NCBI GenBank assembly: GCA_016711505.1
Contig: JADJSV010000017.1
Location: forward strand, 248,001 to 312,000
Length of the DNA: 64,000 nucleotides
From: Bacteroidota bacterium
Lineage (GTDB): Bacteria > Bacteroidota > Bacteroidia > AKYH767-A > 2013-40CM-41-45
Reading direction: 5' to 3'
The notes below the pieces were generated by a model, which saw nothing but the letters and a program-made list of their open reading frames with translations, was not told where the DNA came from and ran no database searches. A program made the translations under genes and the position numbers. This document shows, piece after piece, positions 1 through 8,691 of this stretch; positions within the stretch are counted from its first letter, which is position 1; the number at the start of each line of letters is the position of its first letter.

Positions 1-39
1 TTTGGTTTTTCATTCTTACCAAAAAAGAAATTTCATTCA

Positions 40-1133
40 ATGAATCGATTCACACTTACCTTTCTGCTTGTGCTTATAACACTGTTTGGTTTTTCGCAAA
101 CTATTCAGACAAGAGACAGTACAGCTATAATGTATAAATTGACTGAAAATGTTTTTGTCATAATTCACGACGATGCTACTGATGAATGGCCGCATGGTAA
201 CACCGGTGTTATCGTTGATGCAGAAGGCGTTTTTGTAATTGACGCATGTTATCTGCCTTCTCGTGCAAGAGCTGATATCGAACTTATCCGCAGTGTTACA
301 AAAGCTCCTGTAAAATATTTAGCATTTACTCACTGGCATTTTGATCATAACAATGGAGCGATTGCATACAAAGAAGCATTTCCTGACATAACGATCATCA
401 GTGAACGGGAATCACAGAAGTACATTGAACTAAATGCAAACTGGTGGAGTAAGATGTCGACAAAGGCTAACGGACAAAGAAATAAATCACTTAACGAATT
501 GATCGCTGAAACTGAAAAGGGAATCGATACGGTTTCCGGAAAACCATACACCGCTGAAGAGATCACTAAAAGAAAAAGATCAATTGCCATGCGTAAAAAT
601 GAAATGCAGGAATTGAAGGACCTTACAGTGATCAAACCTGATAAAACATTCGACAATGAACTTACCATTCAACTTGGCAAAAGAACTGTTATATTAAAGG
701 ATCATATTTGTGCTAACAGTCCGCATGATGTCACCTTTTATTTACCTGATGAAAAAATTCTTTTTGCAGGCGACATTATTGTTCAGACACCTTTGCCATA
801 TGTTGGAGCTTCATGGCCGGTTACATGGATAGATGCATTAAAAAAATAGAAAATACTCCTGTTACATTTTTAATTCCGGGACATGGACCTGCTTTACGAG
901 ATCATTCATACACAAATCATCTCAGAACTTTTTTCGAAAGCATTAATTCAAAAGTTGAACTTTTTATACGTGAAGGATTAACACTGGATGAGATTCAATC
1001 CAGAATTGACATGAGTGATTTTAATTCAGGAATCTGGGCTCCACCATTAGTCACAAAAGACGACTGGAATTATACCGTTTCAACAATCACCGAAAGAGCA
1101 TGGAGATGTATCAGAGGACAAGGCGGAAAGTAA
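40..1133 (+). CDS. MBL-fold metallo-hydrolase, secreted, frameshifted
   Basis: Metallo-beta-lactamase superfamily hydrolase; substrate unknown. An N-terminal hydrophobic segment ending near residue 20 (FGFSQ) looks like a signal peptide, so it probably acts in the periplasm. The zinc motif HWHFDH is at residues 98-103 (H98, H100, D102, H103). A later LFAGDII supplies the bridging Asp, and PGHGP just after the break supplies the last His. The frame is lost at the A7 run 840-846: the first frame stops at 849, and the remainder, including PGHGP, continues in another frame to 1133. One extra A restores a continuous protein of about 364 aa. This is more likely a homopolymer error than a true pseudogene. 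Family call firm, substrate open. Confidence 0.85.
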
Positions 1134-1179
1134 AATATTCTTTGGCACATCTTTTTCCTTAAGTAAAGAAATTAATGTG

Positions 1180-1608
1180 ATGAAAAACGATATTACCGGA
1201 AAAGTTTCCATACATATAAATGCTACAACAGATAAGGTCTGGGAAGCATTAACTACACCCGAAATTATAAAAAAATATTTCTTTGGTACTGATGCTGTTT
1301 CTGACTGGAAAGTTGGGAGTTCATTAATATTCAAAGGTGAATGGGAAGGAAAAAAATATGAAGATAAAGGAACGATATTAGAAAATATTCCCGGTAAAAC
1401 TTTTCAATATGACTACTGGAGCTCAATGTCAGGAATTGAAGACAAACAAGAAAACTATCTGATAATTACTTACTCTCTGGTAAAGAAAGATGATGGAACA
1501 GACCTGACAATAACACAAGAAAATATTCAGGATGAAAAAACGAAGGTGCATTCCGAACAGAACTGGACCAAGGTAATTACCGATTTAAAAAACCTTCTGG
1601 AAGAGTGA
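1180..1608 (+). CDS. SRPBCC / AHA1-type START-fold protein
   Basis: Small soluble protein of the SRPBCC superfamily, AHSA1 (activator of Hsp90 ATPase homologue 1-like) branch. The opening reads as a strand-helix typical of the family (GKVSIHINATTDKVWEALTTP), followed by IIKKYFFGTDAV and WKVGSSLIFKGEWEG, and a C-terminal helix with the common NWTKVITDLKNLLEE ending. These proteins form a helix-grip hydrophobic pocket; the ligand of bacterial members is mostly unknown and I do not assign one. A GTG at 1177 lies directly before the chosen ATG; ATG is preferred because no ribosome binding site separates them. It follows the MBL gene by 46 bp on the same strand. Confidence 0.85.
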   Translation: MKNDITGKVSIHINATTDKVWEALTTPEIIKKYFFGTDAVSDWKVGSSLIFKGEWEGKKYEDKGTILENIPGKTFQYDYWSSMSGIEDKQENYLIITYSLVKKDDGTDLTITQENIQDEKTKVHSEQNWTKVITDLKNLLEE

Positions 1609-1626
1609 TTCCCTTTTACATTAGAA

Positions 1627-2082
1627 CTATTCTGATATTCTTTCCCTTTTTAAAAAAATATAATCAGAAACTAATGGTGAAATCCCGTTTAACTTACACT
1701 CAGTAGCTATCTGCGCTCTGTGATAAGTTGAATGATTCACAACATGAAATAAAATATCTCCGGAAGTACTTATAAATGTTTCACCTTTTGAATTTGTATA
1801 CTTAATTTTTTCATCAAAATTTTGTGACTGTAGAATTTCAAGTGTTTTTAAAAAATTAGACAGATCATACTTTTCAAGTTCTTCATATGAATGAATCTCC
1901 CATACTTCAAAAGGTGTTTCACCTGTAATTCTACTGTTCCAGATCTGATGTGCATTTATAATATGATTAATCAACTGAATTGACTTTTCTGAAACCCTGT
2001 CCGAATTTTCAGTTAAGAGTTCTATCAACTTCTGATTATAGTGATGGCTGTACTCAAATAACTCTTTGAAAAATGCTTTCAT
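1627..2082 (-). CDS. DinB family protein
   Basis: About 151 aa with the four-helix DinB/YfiT-like fold. The likely metal-binding histidines are H45 (NAHQIW) and the H117-x3-H121 pair (NHSTYHRAQIA), the last being the usual DinB signature. DinB-superfamily proteins bind a divalent metal; some are thiol-dependent S-transferases (bacillithiol or mycothiol), but many have no known reaction. It is convergent with the SRPBCC gene, with only 18 bp between the stops. A second, distantly related DinB protein lies at 11082-11564. No signal peptide, so cytoplasmic. Confidence 0.85.
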   Translation of the reverse strand: MKAFFKELFEYSHHYNQKLIELLTENSDRVSEKSIQLINHIINAHQIWNSRITGETPFEVWEIHSYEELEKYDLSNFLKTLEILQSQNFDEKIKYTNSKGETFISTSGDILFHVVNHSTYHRAQIATECKLNGISPLVSDYIFLKRERISE

Positions 2083-2409
2083 ATGCTTTTAATATTAGAT
2101 TGGTTCAACACCAGAGGGCTGAAATTTATGAAAATTGTTTGTTTCAATTTTACAATATTGACTCAGAAATCAAAAATTCACACAATTATTTGAATTCCAT
2201 TCACCAAATCACCCCGAAGTGTTAAAATAATGATTATACTTGTGTATAACTAGTGGTTCTTTGATCCGGATTCCGCCCGGGAGCACATATTAAATAGTTT
2301 TTTTTGCAGTGATTAAGATCAAGAAGTATTATTTCCAGGCAAATGAATTCGCTAGAAACAGTTAACGGTTTTCAATTTAAAGAATTTTGGGAATAAAAAA
2401 AATGGGGAA
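2083..2409. other. Non-coding gap before the histidine kinase
   Basis: About 330 bp between two divergent genes. I see no open reading frame with coding character and no clear TAnnTTTG promoter in either direction. A short GATTCCGCCCGGG-type stretch near 2268 resembles one near 12548 and may be a repeat remnant. Confidence 0.5.
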
Positions 2410-5400
2410 ATGAAAGGGAAACAATTTACATTGAAAGAAGGGTTAGGTGAACTGTCAAGAATAAACAAGGAACAAGCCGATATTCTTAATACAATTCCAA
2501 CAAGTATCGTTTTGCTCGATAAAAATGGAATCATTATTAAGGTAAATCAAAAATTAATCCTTGCAGGGAGGGAAACTGGAATCCCTGAAAATTTTATTTA
2601 TCCGGGAAAACACTTTTCGGCTATCATTGAAACCTCACTCGATTCCGGCAAGGAAACTGTTGAACTAATTTCAGAAGGAATTCAGGAAATTCTTTCACTG
2701 AAGAGCGACAATTTCAAAATAGAATATAGAGGAATTTCAATTTCAGAAATCAGATGGTACAAAATGGAGGTGCATCCACTTACCGGAGTTACGGATGGCG
2801 AAATTGTTATCATGCGGTCTGAGATCACCGATCAAAAGCGCACTGAAGAAGAAATGAAACTTCTGATCAATAATACAGAAGAGTCATTTATATTATTAGA
2901 CAAGGATCTTAAAATTGTTTCATTCAACAACCAATTTCAAAATTTGTATAAAAAATATTTAAGACTACATGTTAAGAAGGGCGACTTTATAATAAATTAT
3001 GCGCAACCCGATAGAAAAAAAGCTGTTATGGAAATTTATCAACGTGTCTTAAAAGGCAATGTTGAATTTTCTTCAATTGAAATTCCGATTTCTGAAACAG
3101 AAATCAAATCATTTTCAATGAAGTTTAATCCAGCCAGAGATAATTTCGGAAACATCTTTGGCGTATTCGTGACGGCGGCAGATATTACAGAAATAAAACA
3201 AGCAGAGCTTCTGAAGGAATTTGAAAAAAGAGATAAAGAAGCACTTATTAATAGCACAGATGATCTCATTTGGAGTGTATCCAAAGAATTCAATCTTATT
3301 GCAGCCAATAATTCTTTTCATAATAGTTTGAAATATTTTAGCGGCAAAACACTTCAAGCCGGTGACAATTTATTGCAGGAAGGAGTTTTTCCAGATGACT
3401 TTCTTAAACTTTGGAAAAGTTTATACTTGAAAGCATTGGATGGCCAGACTTTCAAAACTGAGATCTTTACTGATTCTGCCATTAGAGGAAATGAAATGTG
3501 GACAGAAACCAGTTTCAATCCAATATGGAATGACAGCAAAGTTGTTGCGATTGCATGCTACTCCAGAAATATTACTGACAGAAAAAATACTGAAGAAAAG
3601 ATCAAGCGTAATGAAGCATTACTGGCAGAAGCGCAAAAACTTGCAAAATTAGGTAGCTGGGATTTCGATTTTAAGGCAAACAAATTAACATGGTCTGAAG
3701 AACTTTATAATGTTTTTGGCATTAACAAAGACACTTTCATTCTCACTCATGATTCATTTGTAAAATTAATCGATCTTGAATATAGGGAACTTGTAGTAAA
3801 AAATTGCGATAACACACAGCATACAGGCGAACCTTTCTCAATTGAATATACTATTTCTGACGCTTTTGGTGAACAAAAATTTATTCAGGAAAGAGGTTAT
3901 GGCAAAAAAAATAAATCCGGAGAAGTTGACAGGATGTTTGGAACAGTTCAAGATATAACTGAACAGAAAAAAGCCGAAGAAAAACTTATCAATACTTCCA
4001 AAGAACTACAACGTGCATTGAATGATTTGCATAAAGTGATGGATTCATCACTGGATGTGATCTGTGCTGTAAACGAGCAAGGTTATTTTGTCAAAGTAAG
4101 TGCAGCCTGTAAAGCAGTATGGGGATATTCGCAGGAAGAAATTATCGGAAAACAAGTATTCGATTTAGTTTTTTCGGAAGACCATGAAAAGACCAGAAAA
4201 ATTGCCAATAAAGTAATGTCAGGCACTAACATTTCTCACTTTGAAAATAGATATGTTCGTAAAGATGGTTCCCTTGTGCCAATTTCATGGGCAGTAAGGT
4301 GGGATCCGGTTGACAAAATAAGATATGGTGTTGCCAGAGATATTACAGAGAAGAAAAGACTTGAAAGTGCTTTTGAAACTGAGCGACTACAGTTTTTTGA
4401 TCTCTTCTCAAAAGCACCATCAAGTATGGGATTTTTAAAAGGCCCGGATCATGTCTTTGAAATGGCAAATCCTCTATATCTGCAGCTTATGGGCAAAAAA
4501 GATATCATTGGCAAAACTGTGAAAGAAGTTGTGCCGGAAGTTGAAGAACAAGGTGCAATCGCTATGTTGGATCATGTATACAGAACCGGTGAAACATTTA
4601 CTGCAAATGAAATGCATTTTCGCTTCGATAAATATAATAATGGAACTTTGGTTGACCATTTTCTAAACCTTACTTACCAGGCGCATAAAGGAAATGATGA
4701 TAAAATTGACGGCATTCTGTTTTTTGCTGTAGATGTTACAGAGCAGGTTGTTTCTCGTAAAAAGATAGAAGAAAGTGAAGCCAGATTAAATGAGGCTCAA
4801 GCTTTAGCAAAAGTTGGTAACTGGGAAACAGATCTGGAGTCATTGCATGTAACCTGGTCAGCAGAAACATTTCGAATTTTCGAAATCGATCCAGCAGAAT
4901 TTCAATCCTCTCACCCGGCTTTTATTCAATATGTACATCCTGATGATGTAGAAAAAGTAAACAATGCATTCTTTGAATCATTTCAGACAGATTCTGTTAA
5001 CTCAATTGAACACAGAATCATTACTCCAACAGGTCATGAGAAAATTCTCGAAGAAAGATGGCAAATAACAAAAGGTAAAAACAATAAACCAATTCGTGCA
5101 GTTGGTACTTGTCAGGATATTACTGAAAGGAAAATTGCTGAATTAGAAAGATCAAAGATCACCAACGACTTAATTCAACGAAACCGGGATCTGGAACAGT
5201 TTGCTTTCATCATTTCCCATAACTTGCGCGCACCTACTGCTAACATAATCGGATTCGCTGAAAATTTATTAAATGAATCGCTGACCCCGGAAGAAGAAAA
5301 AGATTTTTTAAAGGGGTTATCTATTTCTGTTGATCGCCTCGATAATGTAATAAAAGATTTAAATAAAATTCTTCAGGTCCGTCGCGAATCTGATGGAAAA

Positions 5401-5865
5401 AAAGAAATAATTTCTCTTCAAGGTTTAGTGAATGACATTTCAATTAGCATTGAAAACTTAATTGATAAGTACAATGTCATCTTTAAAATAGATTTTTCAA
5501 AAGTTTCAGAAATTTATAGCTTGAAAGGATATCTACATAGTATATTTTTCAACCTTATCAGTAACAGTATAAAATACAGAAATCCGAATGTTGATCCCGT
5601 TATTGAAATAAGCAGCAGTTCTGAAAATGGAAAAATTAAAATTATCTTCAAAGACAACGGATTAGGAATTGATCTTAAATCTAAAGGGGACAAGATCTTT
5701 GGTTTATACAAACGGTTTCATTCTCATGTGGAAGGAAAAGGACTTGGCTTATTTATGGTAAAAACTGAGGTAGAGTCCCTCGGAGGTACGATCAATATTA
5801 TGAGTGAGCCTGACAAAGGAACAATGTTTACGATTGAATTTCAATCTCAAAACAAATCATCATGA
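2410..5865 (+). CDS. Soluble sensor histidine kinase with seven PAS domains
   Basis: 1151 aa with no transmembrane segment, so a cytoplasmic sensor. Seven PAS/PAC units can be read, at roughly 16-140, 151-265, 275-395, 410-525, 538-655, 660-785 and 795-915; most end in the DIT(E/D)xK linker seen in PAC motifs. A HisKA dimerisation domain follows, with SHNLRAP (phospho-acceptor His937), then a HATPase_c domain with the N box FNLISNSIKY near 1046, DNGLGI, and GKGLGL near 1109. Units 4 and 7 (KLGSWDFDF, KVGNWETDL) are of the PAS_3 type. The next gene, a single-domain response regulator, overlaps its stop by 4 bp (ATGA), so the two are translationally coupled. The signals sensed by the PAS units cannot be read from sequence; no haem or flavin motif is obvious. 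Confidence 0.95.
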   Translation: MKGKQFTLKEGLGELSRINKEQADILNTIPTSIVLLDKNGIIIKVNQKLILAGRETGIPENFIYPGKHFSAIIETSLDSGKETVELISEGIQEILSLKSDNFKIEYRGISISEIRWYKMEVHPLTGVTDGEIVIMRSEITDQKRTEEEMKLLINNTEESFILLDKDLKIVSFNNQFQNLYKKYLRLHVKKGDFIINYAQPDRKKAVMEIYQRVLKGNVEFSSIEIPISETEIKSFSMKFNPARDNFGNIFGVFVTAADITEIKQAELLKEFEKRDKEALINSTDDLIWSVSKEFNLIAANNSFHNSLKYFSGKTLQAGDNLLQEGVFPDDFLKLWKSLYLKALDGQTFKTEIFTDSAIRGNEMWTETSFNPIWNDSKVVAIACYSRNITDRKNTEEKIKRNEALLAEAQKLAKLGSWDFDFKANKLTWSEELYNVFGINKDTFILTHDSFVKLIDLEYRELVVKNCDNTQHTGEPFSIEYTISDAFGEQKFIQERGYGKKNKSGEVDRMFGTVQDITEQKKAEEKLINTSKELQRALNDLHKVMDSSLDVICAVNEQGYFVKVSAACKAVWGYSQEEIIGKQVFDLVFSEDHEKTRKIANKVMSGTNISHFENRYVRKDGSLVPISWAVRWDPVDKIRYGVARDITEKKRLESAFETERLQFFDLFSKAPSSMGFLKGPDHVFEMANPLYLQLMGKKDIIGKTVKEVVPEVEEQGAIAMLDHVYRTGETFTANEMHFRFDKYNNGTLVDHFLNLTYQAHKGNDDKIDGILFFAVDVTEQVVSRKKIEESEARLNEAQALAKVGNWETDLESLHVTWSAETFRIFEIDPAEFQSSHPAFIQYVHPDDVEKVNNAFFESFQTDSVNSIEHRIITPTGHEKILEERWQITKGKNNKPIRAVGTCQDITERKIAELERSKITNDLIQRNRDLEQFAFIISHNLRAPTANIIGFAENLLNESLTPEEEKDFLKGLSISVDRLDNVIKDLNKILQVRRESDGKKEIISLQGLVNDISISIENLIDKYNVIFKIDFSKVSEIYSLKGYLHSIFFNLISNSIKYRNPNVDPVIEISSSSENGKIKIIFKDNGLGIDLKSKGDKIFGLYKRFHSHVEGKGLGLFMVKTEVESLGGTINIMSEPDKGTMFTIEFQSQNKSS

Positions 5866-6260
5866 AAACACTTATTAAACAATTTTTAATTGTAGATGAT
5901 GATCCTCAGAACAATTCTCTCTCCAGAATGGCTATCAGAAAAGTTTTAGGAAATGTTCCGGTAAAAGATTTTGAAGTACCTGAAACCGGATTGGAATATA
6001 TTGGAAAAGATTTCGAAACCGGAAGCAGTGATGAAAAAACAGTTTTACTTCTCGATATAAACATGCCTACCATGACCGGCTGGGAGTTTCTTGAAGAGTT
6101 TGACAAATTAAACGAGAACATTAAAATGCAGTTTCAAATTTATATGCTTTCTTCATCCGTAGATCCATCCGATATAGAGCGTGCTACTTCTAATCCGCTT
6201 GTTACAGATTTTATTGAGAAGCCTTTGAATAAGGAAGCTTTGGAGAGAATGTTTGGGTGA
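5862..6260 (+). CDS. Single-domain response regulator (REC only)
   Basis: 132 aa CheY-like receiver with nothing else attached. The acidic pocket is D12/D13/D14 (IVDDDP), the phospho-acceptor is D65 (LLLDINMP), the switch Ser is at 97-99 (MLSSS) and the conserved Lys is K120 (FIEKP). It has no DNA-binding or enzymatic output domain. The start codon sits inside the kinase stop, so it is presumably the direct partner of that kinase. REC-only proteins act by protein contact or as a phosphate relay to a phosphotransfer protein; no such target lies nearby. It belongs to the rcp1-like group common in this phylum. Confidence 0.93.
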   Translation: MKTLIKQFLIVDDDPQNNSLSRMAIRKVLGNVPVKDFEVPETGLEYIGKDFETGSSDEKTVLLLDINMPTMTGWEFLEEFDKLNENIKMQFQIYMLSSSVDPSDIERATSNPLVTDFIEKPLNKEALERMFG

Positions 6261-6331
6261 AATGAAAAATGAATTTTTATATAAAATAAATTTTTTAATG
6301 AAATTTCAAAATAAAAATAAAACACTAAGAC

Positions 6332-6401
6332 CACTAAGTTTTTAGCACAAGAGCACAAATGATGCATTTTTCATAAGTGCTCTTGTGCTAAAAACTTAGT
6401 G
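6332..6401. repeat. Long hairpin repeat, CACTAAG family, copy 1
   Basis: Perfect 25-bp inverted repeat: arms 6332-6356 and 6377-6401 around a 20-bp loop, starting CACTAAGTTTTTAGCACAAG. It lies between two convergent genes. The arms match those of the hairpin at 56316-56403 and, less well, sequences near 42045, 15830 and 17930, so this is a dispersed family and not just a local terminator. There is no clean T-tract directly after either arm. Confidence 0.85.
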
Positions 6402-6425
6402 AACTTAGTAATCTTTTTCTCTAAA

Positions 6426-6866
6426 TTATTTCTGAGGATTTTCGTTAAAGCTCATCATCCAGTTAATTCCGAATTTGTCTTCACACATTCCAAAGTAATC
6501 GCCCCAGAATGTTTTGTTCATTGGCATCGTTACTTTTCCGCCCTTTGACAGACCATTGAAAATTTTATCAGCTTCATCTTTTGATTCTGCATTGATGGAG
6601 ATCGAAAAATTATTTCCCTTTATATATGAGGCTGCCCACTCACCGCCGGTATCACTGCCCATAAGCGATGTATCTTTGCCTACAGGAAGAGAAATGTGCA
6701 TGATCTTATTCATCATTGCATCCGGCATTGGTGGTTGACCTTCCTGTGGTGGCATATCCTTAAAACGACCCACATAACTAAAATCACCTCCAAAAACTGA
6801 TTTGTAAAACTGGAATGCCTCTTCGCAATTTCCATCATAATTAAGATAAACATTTACTGATGCCAT
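6426..6866 (-). CDS. VOC family protein (PhnB/glyoxalase-like)
   Basis: 146 aa with the paired beta-alpha-beta-beta-beta modules of the vicinal oxygen chelate superfamily, closest in character to the PhnB/3-demethylubiquinone methyltransferase-like subgroup. Recognisable pieces are VYLNYDGNCEEAFQFYKSVF at the N-terminus, GKVTMPMNKTFWGDYFGMCE in the second module and the closing DKFGINWMMSF. Members of this subgroup are soluble and mostly of unknown substrate. A well-formed Bacteroidota promoter sits just upstream of the start (6893-6922, minus strand), giving an untranslated leader of about 20 nt. Confidence 0.88.
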   Translation of the reverse strand: MASVNVYLNYDGNCEEAFQFYKSVFGGDFSYVGRFKDMPPQEGQPPMPDAMMNKIMHISLPVGKDTSLMGSDTGGEWAASYIKGNNFSISINAESKDEADKIFNGLSKGGKVTMPMNKTFWGDYFGMCEDKFGINWMMSFNENPQK

Positions 6867-6892
6867 TGTAGTCTCTTTTTGAGTTAGGGAAC

Positions 6893-6922
6893 CAAAATTA
6901 GTAATCTATCATCAGAAATCAA
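6893..6922 (-). promoter_or_regulatory. Promoter of the VOC gene
   Basis: On the minus strand, -7 box TAATTTTG at 6893-6900 and -33 TTG at 6920-6922 with a 19-bp spacer. This matches the Bacteroidota consensus TTG-N19-21-TAnnTTTG exactly. It lies 26 bp upstream of the VOC start codon. Confidence 0.65.
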
Positions 6923-7137
6923 TAAATTAATGCGAAATGAATCATTTTTGAACCTACATAATAAAGTAGTGTTTTCATCAATTTTCTATCAGAAATCACC
7001 ATTCGCTGCTTCCATACTTTTCGCTAAAATTCCCCTGAATAGGGTAAAAATTACACCATTTTAAATGTAATTCCTACGTGAAATGTCAATTATTATGCAG
7101 GAATACAATTTGCAGTACTGAAAATTAAAAAACAACA

Positions 7138-7713
7138 ATGAAAAAATCACTCAATATTTTGTTTGTGGCAGTTGTCACAAGTTTATTCTTCGCTTGCGGG
7201 TCAAGCAATACCGATAGTGTCGAACAAGCAAACGACATGAACGATAAAAAAGACTCATCAGGTTCTATGATGACCATAGATGATAATGATGCTAAATTTC
7301 TTGTTGAAGCTAGCGATGCAAGCATGATGGAAATTGAAGCCGGAAATCTTGCTCAACAAAAAAGCACAAACAAGTCTGTTGTTGATTTCGGTAAAATGAT
7401 GTCTACTGAACATGCTAATGCAAATACTGAAATTCAATCAGTAGCATCAATGAAAAGCGTGACTATGCCAACTTCTATGAGCGAAGATCATATGAAAAAA
7501 ATTAACGACCTCCGTGAAAAATCAGGAAAAGACTTTGACAAAGATTATATGTCAATGATGGTCGACGGACATAAAAAAGTTATAAATGATTTTGAGAAAA
7601 TGTCAACTGATGCAAAGGATGATGACATCCGGGCACTGGCTGCAAAATTACTCCCTACGCTTCGTACACATCTTGAAATTGCAGTTAAGATCGAAGATGG
7701 TCTTAAGAAGTAA
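7138..7713 (+). CDS. DUF4142 lipoprotein
   Basis: 191 aa with a lipoprotein signal peptide (LFVAVVTSLFFAC, lipid-modified Cys near residue 20) followed by a Ser/Asp/Asn-rich linker to about residue 45. The rest is an all-helical DUF4142 domain: DAKFLVEASDASMMEIEAG, LAQQKSTNKSVVDFGKMM, then DFDKDYMSMMVDGHKKVIND. DUF4142 proteins are ferritin-like helical bundles exported to the periplasm or outer membrane; several are stress-induced, but no activity is established. Its own terminator follows (7750-7789). Confidence 0.92.
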   Translation: MKKSLNILFVAVVTSLFFACGSSNTDSVEQANDMNDKKDSSGSMMTIDDNDAKFLVEASDASMMEIEAGNLAQQKSTNKSVVDFGKMMSTEHANANTEIQSVASMKSVTMPTSMSEDHMKKINDLREKSGKDFDKDYMSMMVDGHKKVINDFEKMSTDAKDDDIRALAAKLLPTLRTHLEIAVKIEDGLKK

Positions 7714-7749
7714 TTAGTGAAATGTTTAGTTAAGATGGTTTAATTGGTT

Positions 7750-7795
7750 AAAGGAGTTTATGGTGTTGTGGTAGACCTTAAACTCCTTTTCCAAT
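7750..7795. terminator. Bidirectional terminator
   Basis: Perfect 11-bp stem: AAAGGAGTTTA at 7750-7760 and TAAACTCCTTT at 7779-7789, with a T-rich tail after the right arm. It lies between the stops of convergent genes at 7713 and 7801 and probably serves both. Confidence 0.75.
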
Positions 7796-7800
7796 TTTTT

Positions 7801-8178
7801 TTATTTAACCACATCATTCGTCATTCTATCAATTGAACGACGCCAGTTATTATAATCAGAAACTATCCTTTTTAAGTCTTCAAATTTTAGATTATTATTC
7901 AAAATATTTTCAGAAATTTCAACATTATCACCAAAGTAGTCAGATAGCTGCTTTTTGCCTGTTGATTCGTACAGTGATTTTTTAAGTTCAATTGGTTTTG
8001 CACCTTGAATTTTCACAATAAAACGGTCTTCCGCAGTTTCATTTCCTTCAAAGATCGTTAGCTTAGCAAATCCGTCAACAAGAATTTTGCCCTTGTCTTG
8101 TCGATGTAATGAATCAACCTGGCCAAAAGTTATTTGAGAAATAAGTATTGAGAGTATTATGAGGATTTTTGCTTTCAT
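7801..8178 (-). CDS. Secreted protein of unknown function
   Basis: 125 aa, not recognised. The first 19 residues (MKAKILIILSILISQITFG, then Q) form a clear Sec signal peptide, so the mature protein is periplasmic or secreted. The remainder is charged and mixed alpha/beta (KILVDGFAKLTIFEGNETAE, RFIVKIQGAKPIELKK) and has a C-terminal DYNNWRRSIDRMTND segment. It has no cysteine and no sorting domain. The gene stands alone on the minus strand, separated from the DUF3788 gene by about 96 bp. Confidence 0.7.
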   Translation of the reverse strand: MKAKILIILSILISQITFGQVDSLHRQDKGKILVDGFAKLTIFEGNETAEDRFIVKIQGAKPIELKKSLYESTGKKQLSDYFGDNVEISENILNNNLKFEDLKRIVSDYNNWRRSIDRMTNDVVK

Positions 8179-8274
8179 AAATTGTGTGAGTTAAAATATG
8201 CAAGATAAGTTCTTTATTTTATACTTATTTCAATTGACTTGATTATACAGCGATTCTGCCTTAATTCAATAAAT

Positions 8275-8691
8275 TCACTTTTCAATTTTAAATGATATTA
8301 ATTTCTGAACATCGTTCACAAGTGTTTTATCAGTAACAGATATTCTGATACCGCGCCCTTCTGAATATACTTTTGCCGACTTCAATTCATTCATTATCTC
8401 TGATGAAATCTTGCTTTTCAGAATTGAATCTGTAGCTTTTTGACCAAACACAAAAGCTACTTTAAAATATTTGTCGCGAGGCAGCAAATAAATGATCACT
8501 CTTTTTTTATCGCTTATCCGAAAACTCCAGCCAAATTTTTCACTTGAAAATTTCCATTCATCAGTCGAATCCGGAGCAACTTTTTTCACATATTCTCTTA
8601 ATTTATTCCACAAAACATAAGTCGACCCTAATGCAATTTTTAAATCAGCATCACCGGGAGTTTTTGTTTTGTCAGTAAAAATGCTTTTCAT
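8275..8691 (-). CDS. DUF3788 family protein
   Basis: 138 aa soluble protein of the DUF3788 family. The family-typical stretches are LGSTYVLWNKLREYVK, EWKFSSEKFGWSFRI, KKRVIIYLLPRDKYFKVAF and VFGQKATDSIL. The function of the family is not known; a small-molecule-binding fold similar to YdhG/DUF1801 proteins has been proposed. Its ATG overlaps the stop codon of the upstream propeller lipoprotein gene by 4 bp (ATGA), so the two are one transcription unit and probably translationally coupled. Confidence 0.85.
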   Translation of the reverse strand: MKSIFTDKTKTPGDADLKIALGSTYVLWNKLREYVKKVAPDSTDEWKFSSEKFGWSFRISDKKRVIIYLLPRDKYFKVAFVFGQKATDSILKSKISSEIMNELKSAKVYSEGRGIRISVTDKTLVNDVQKLISFKIEK

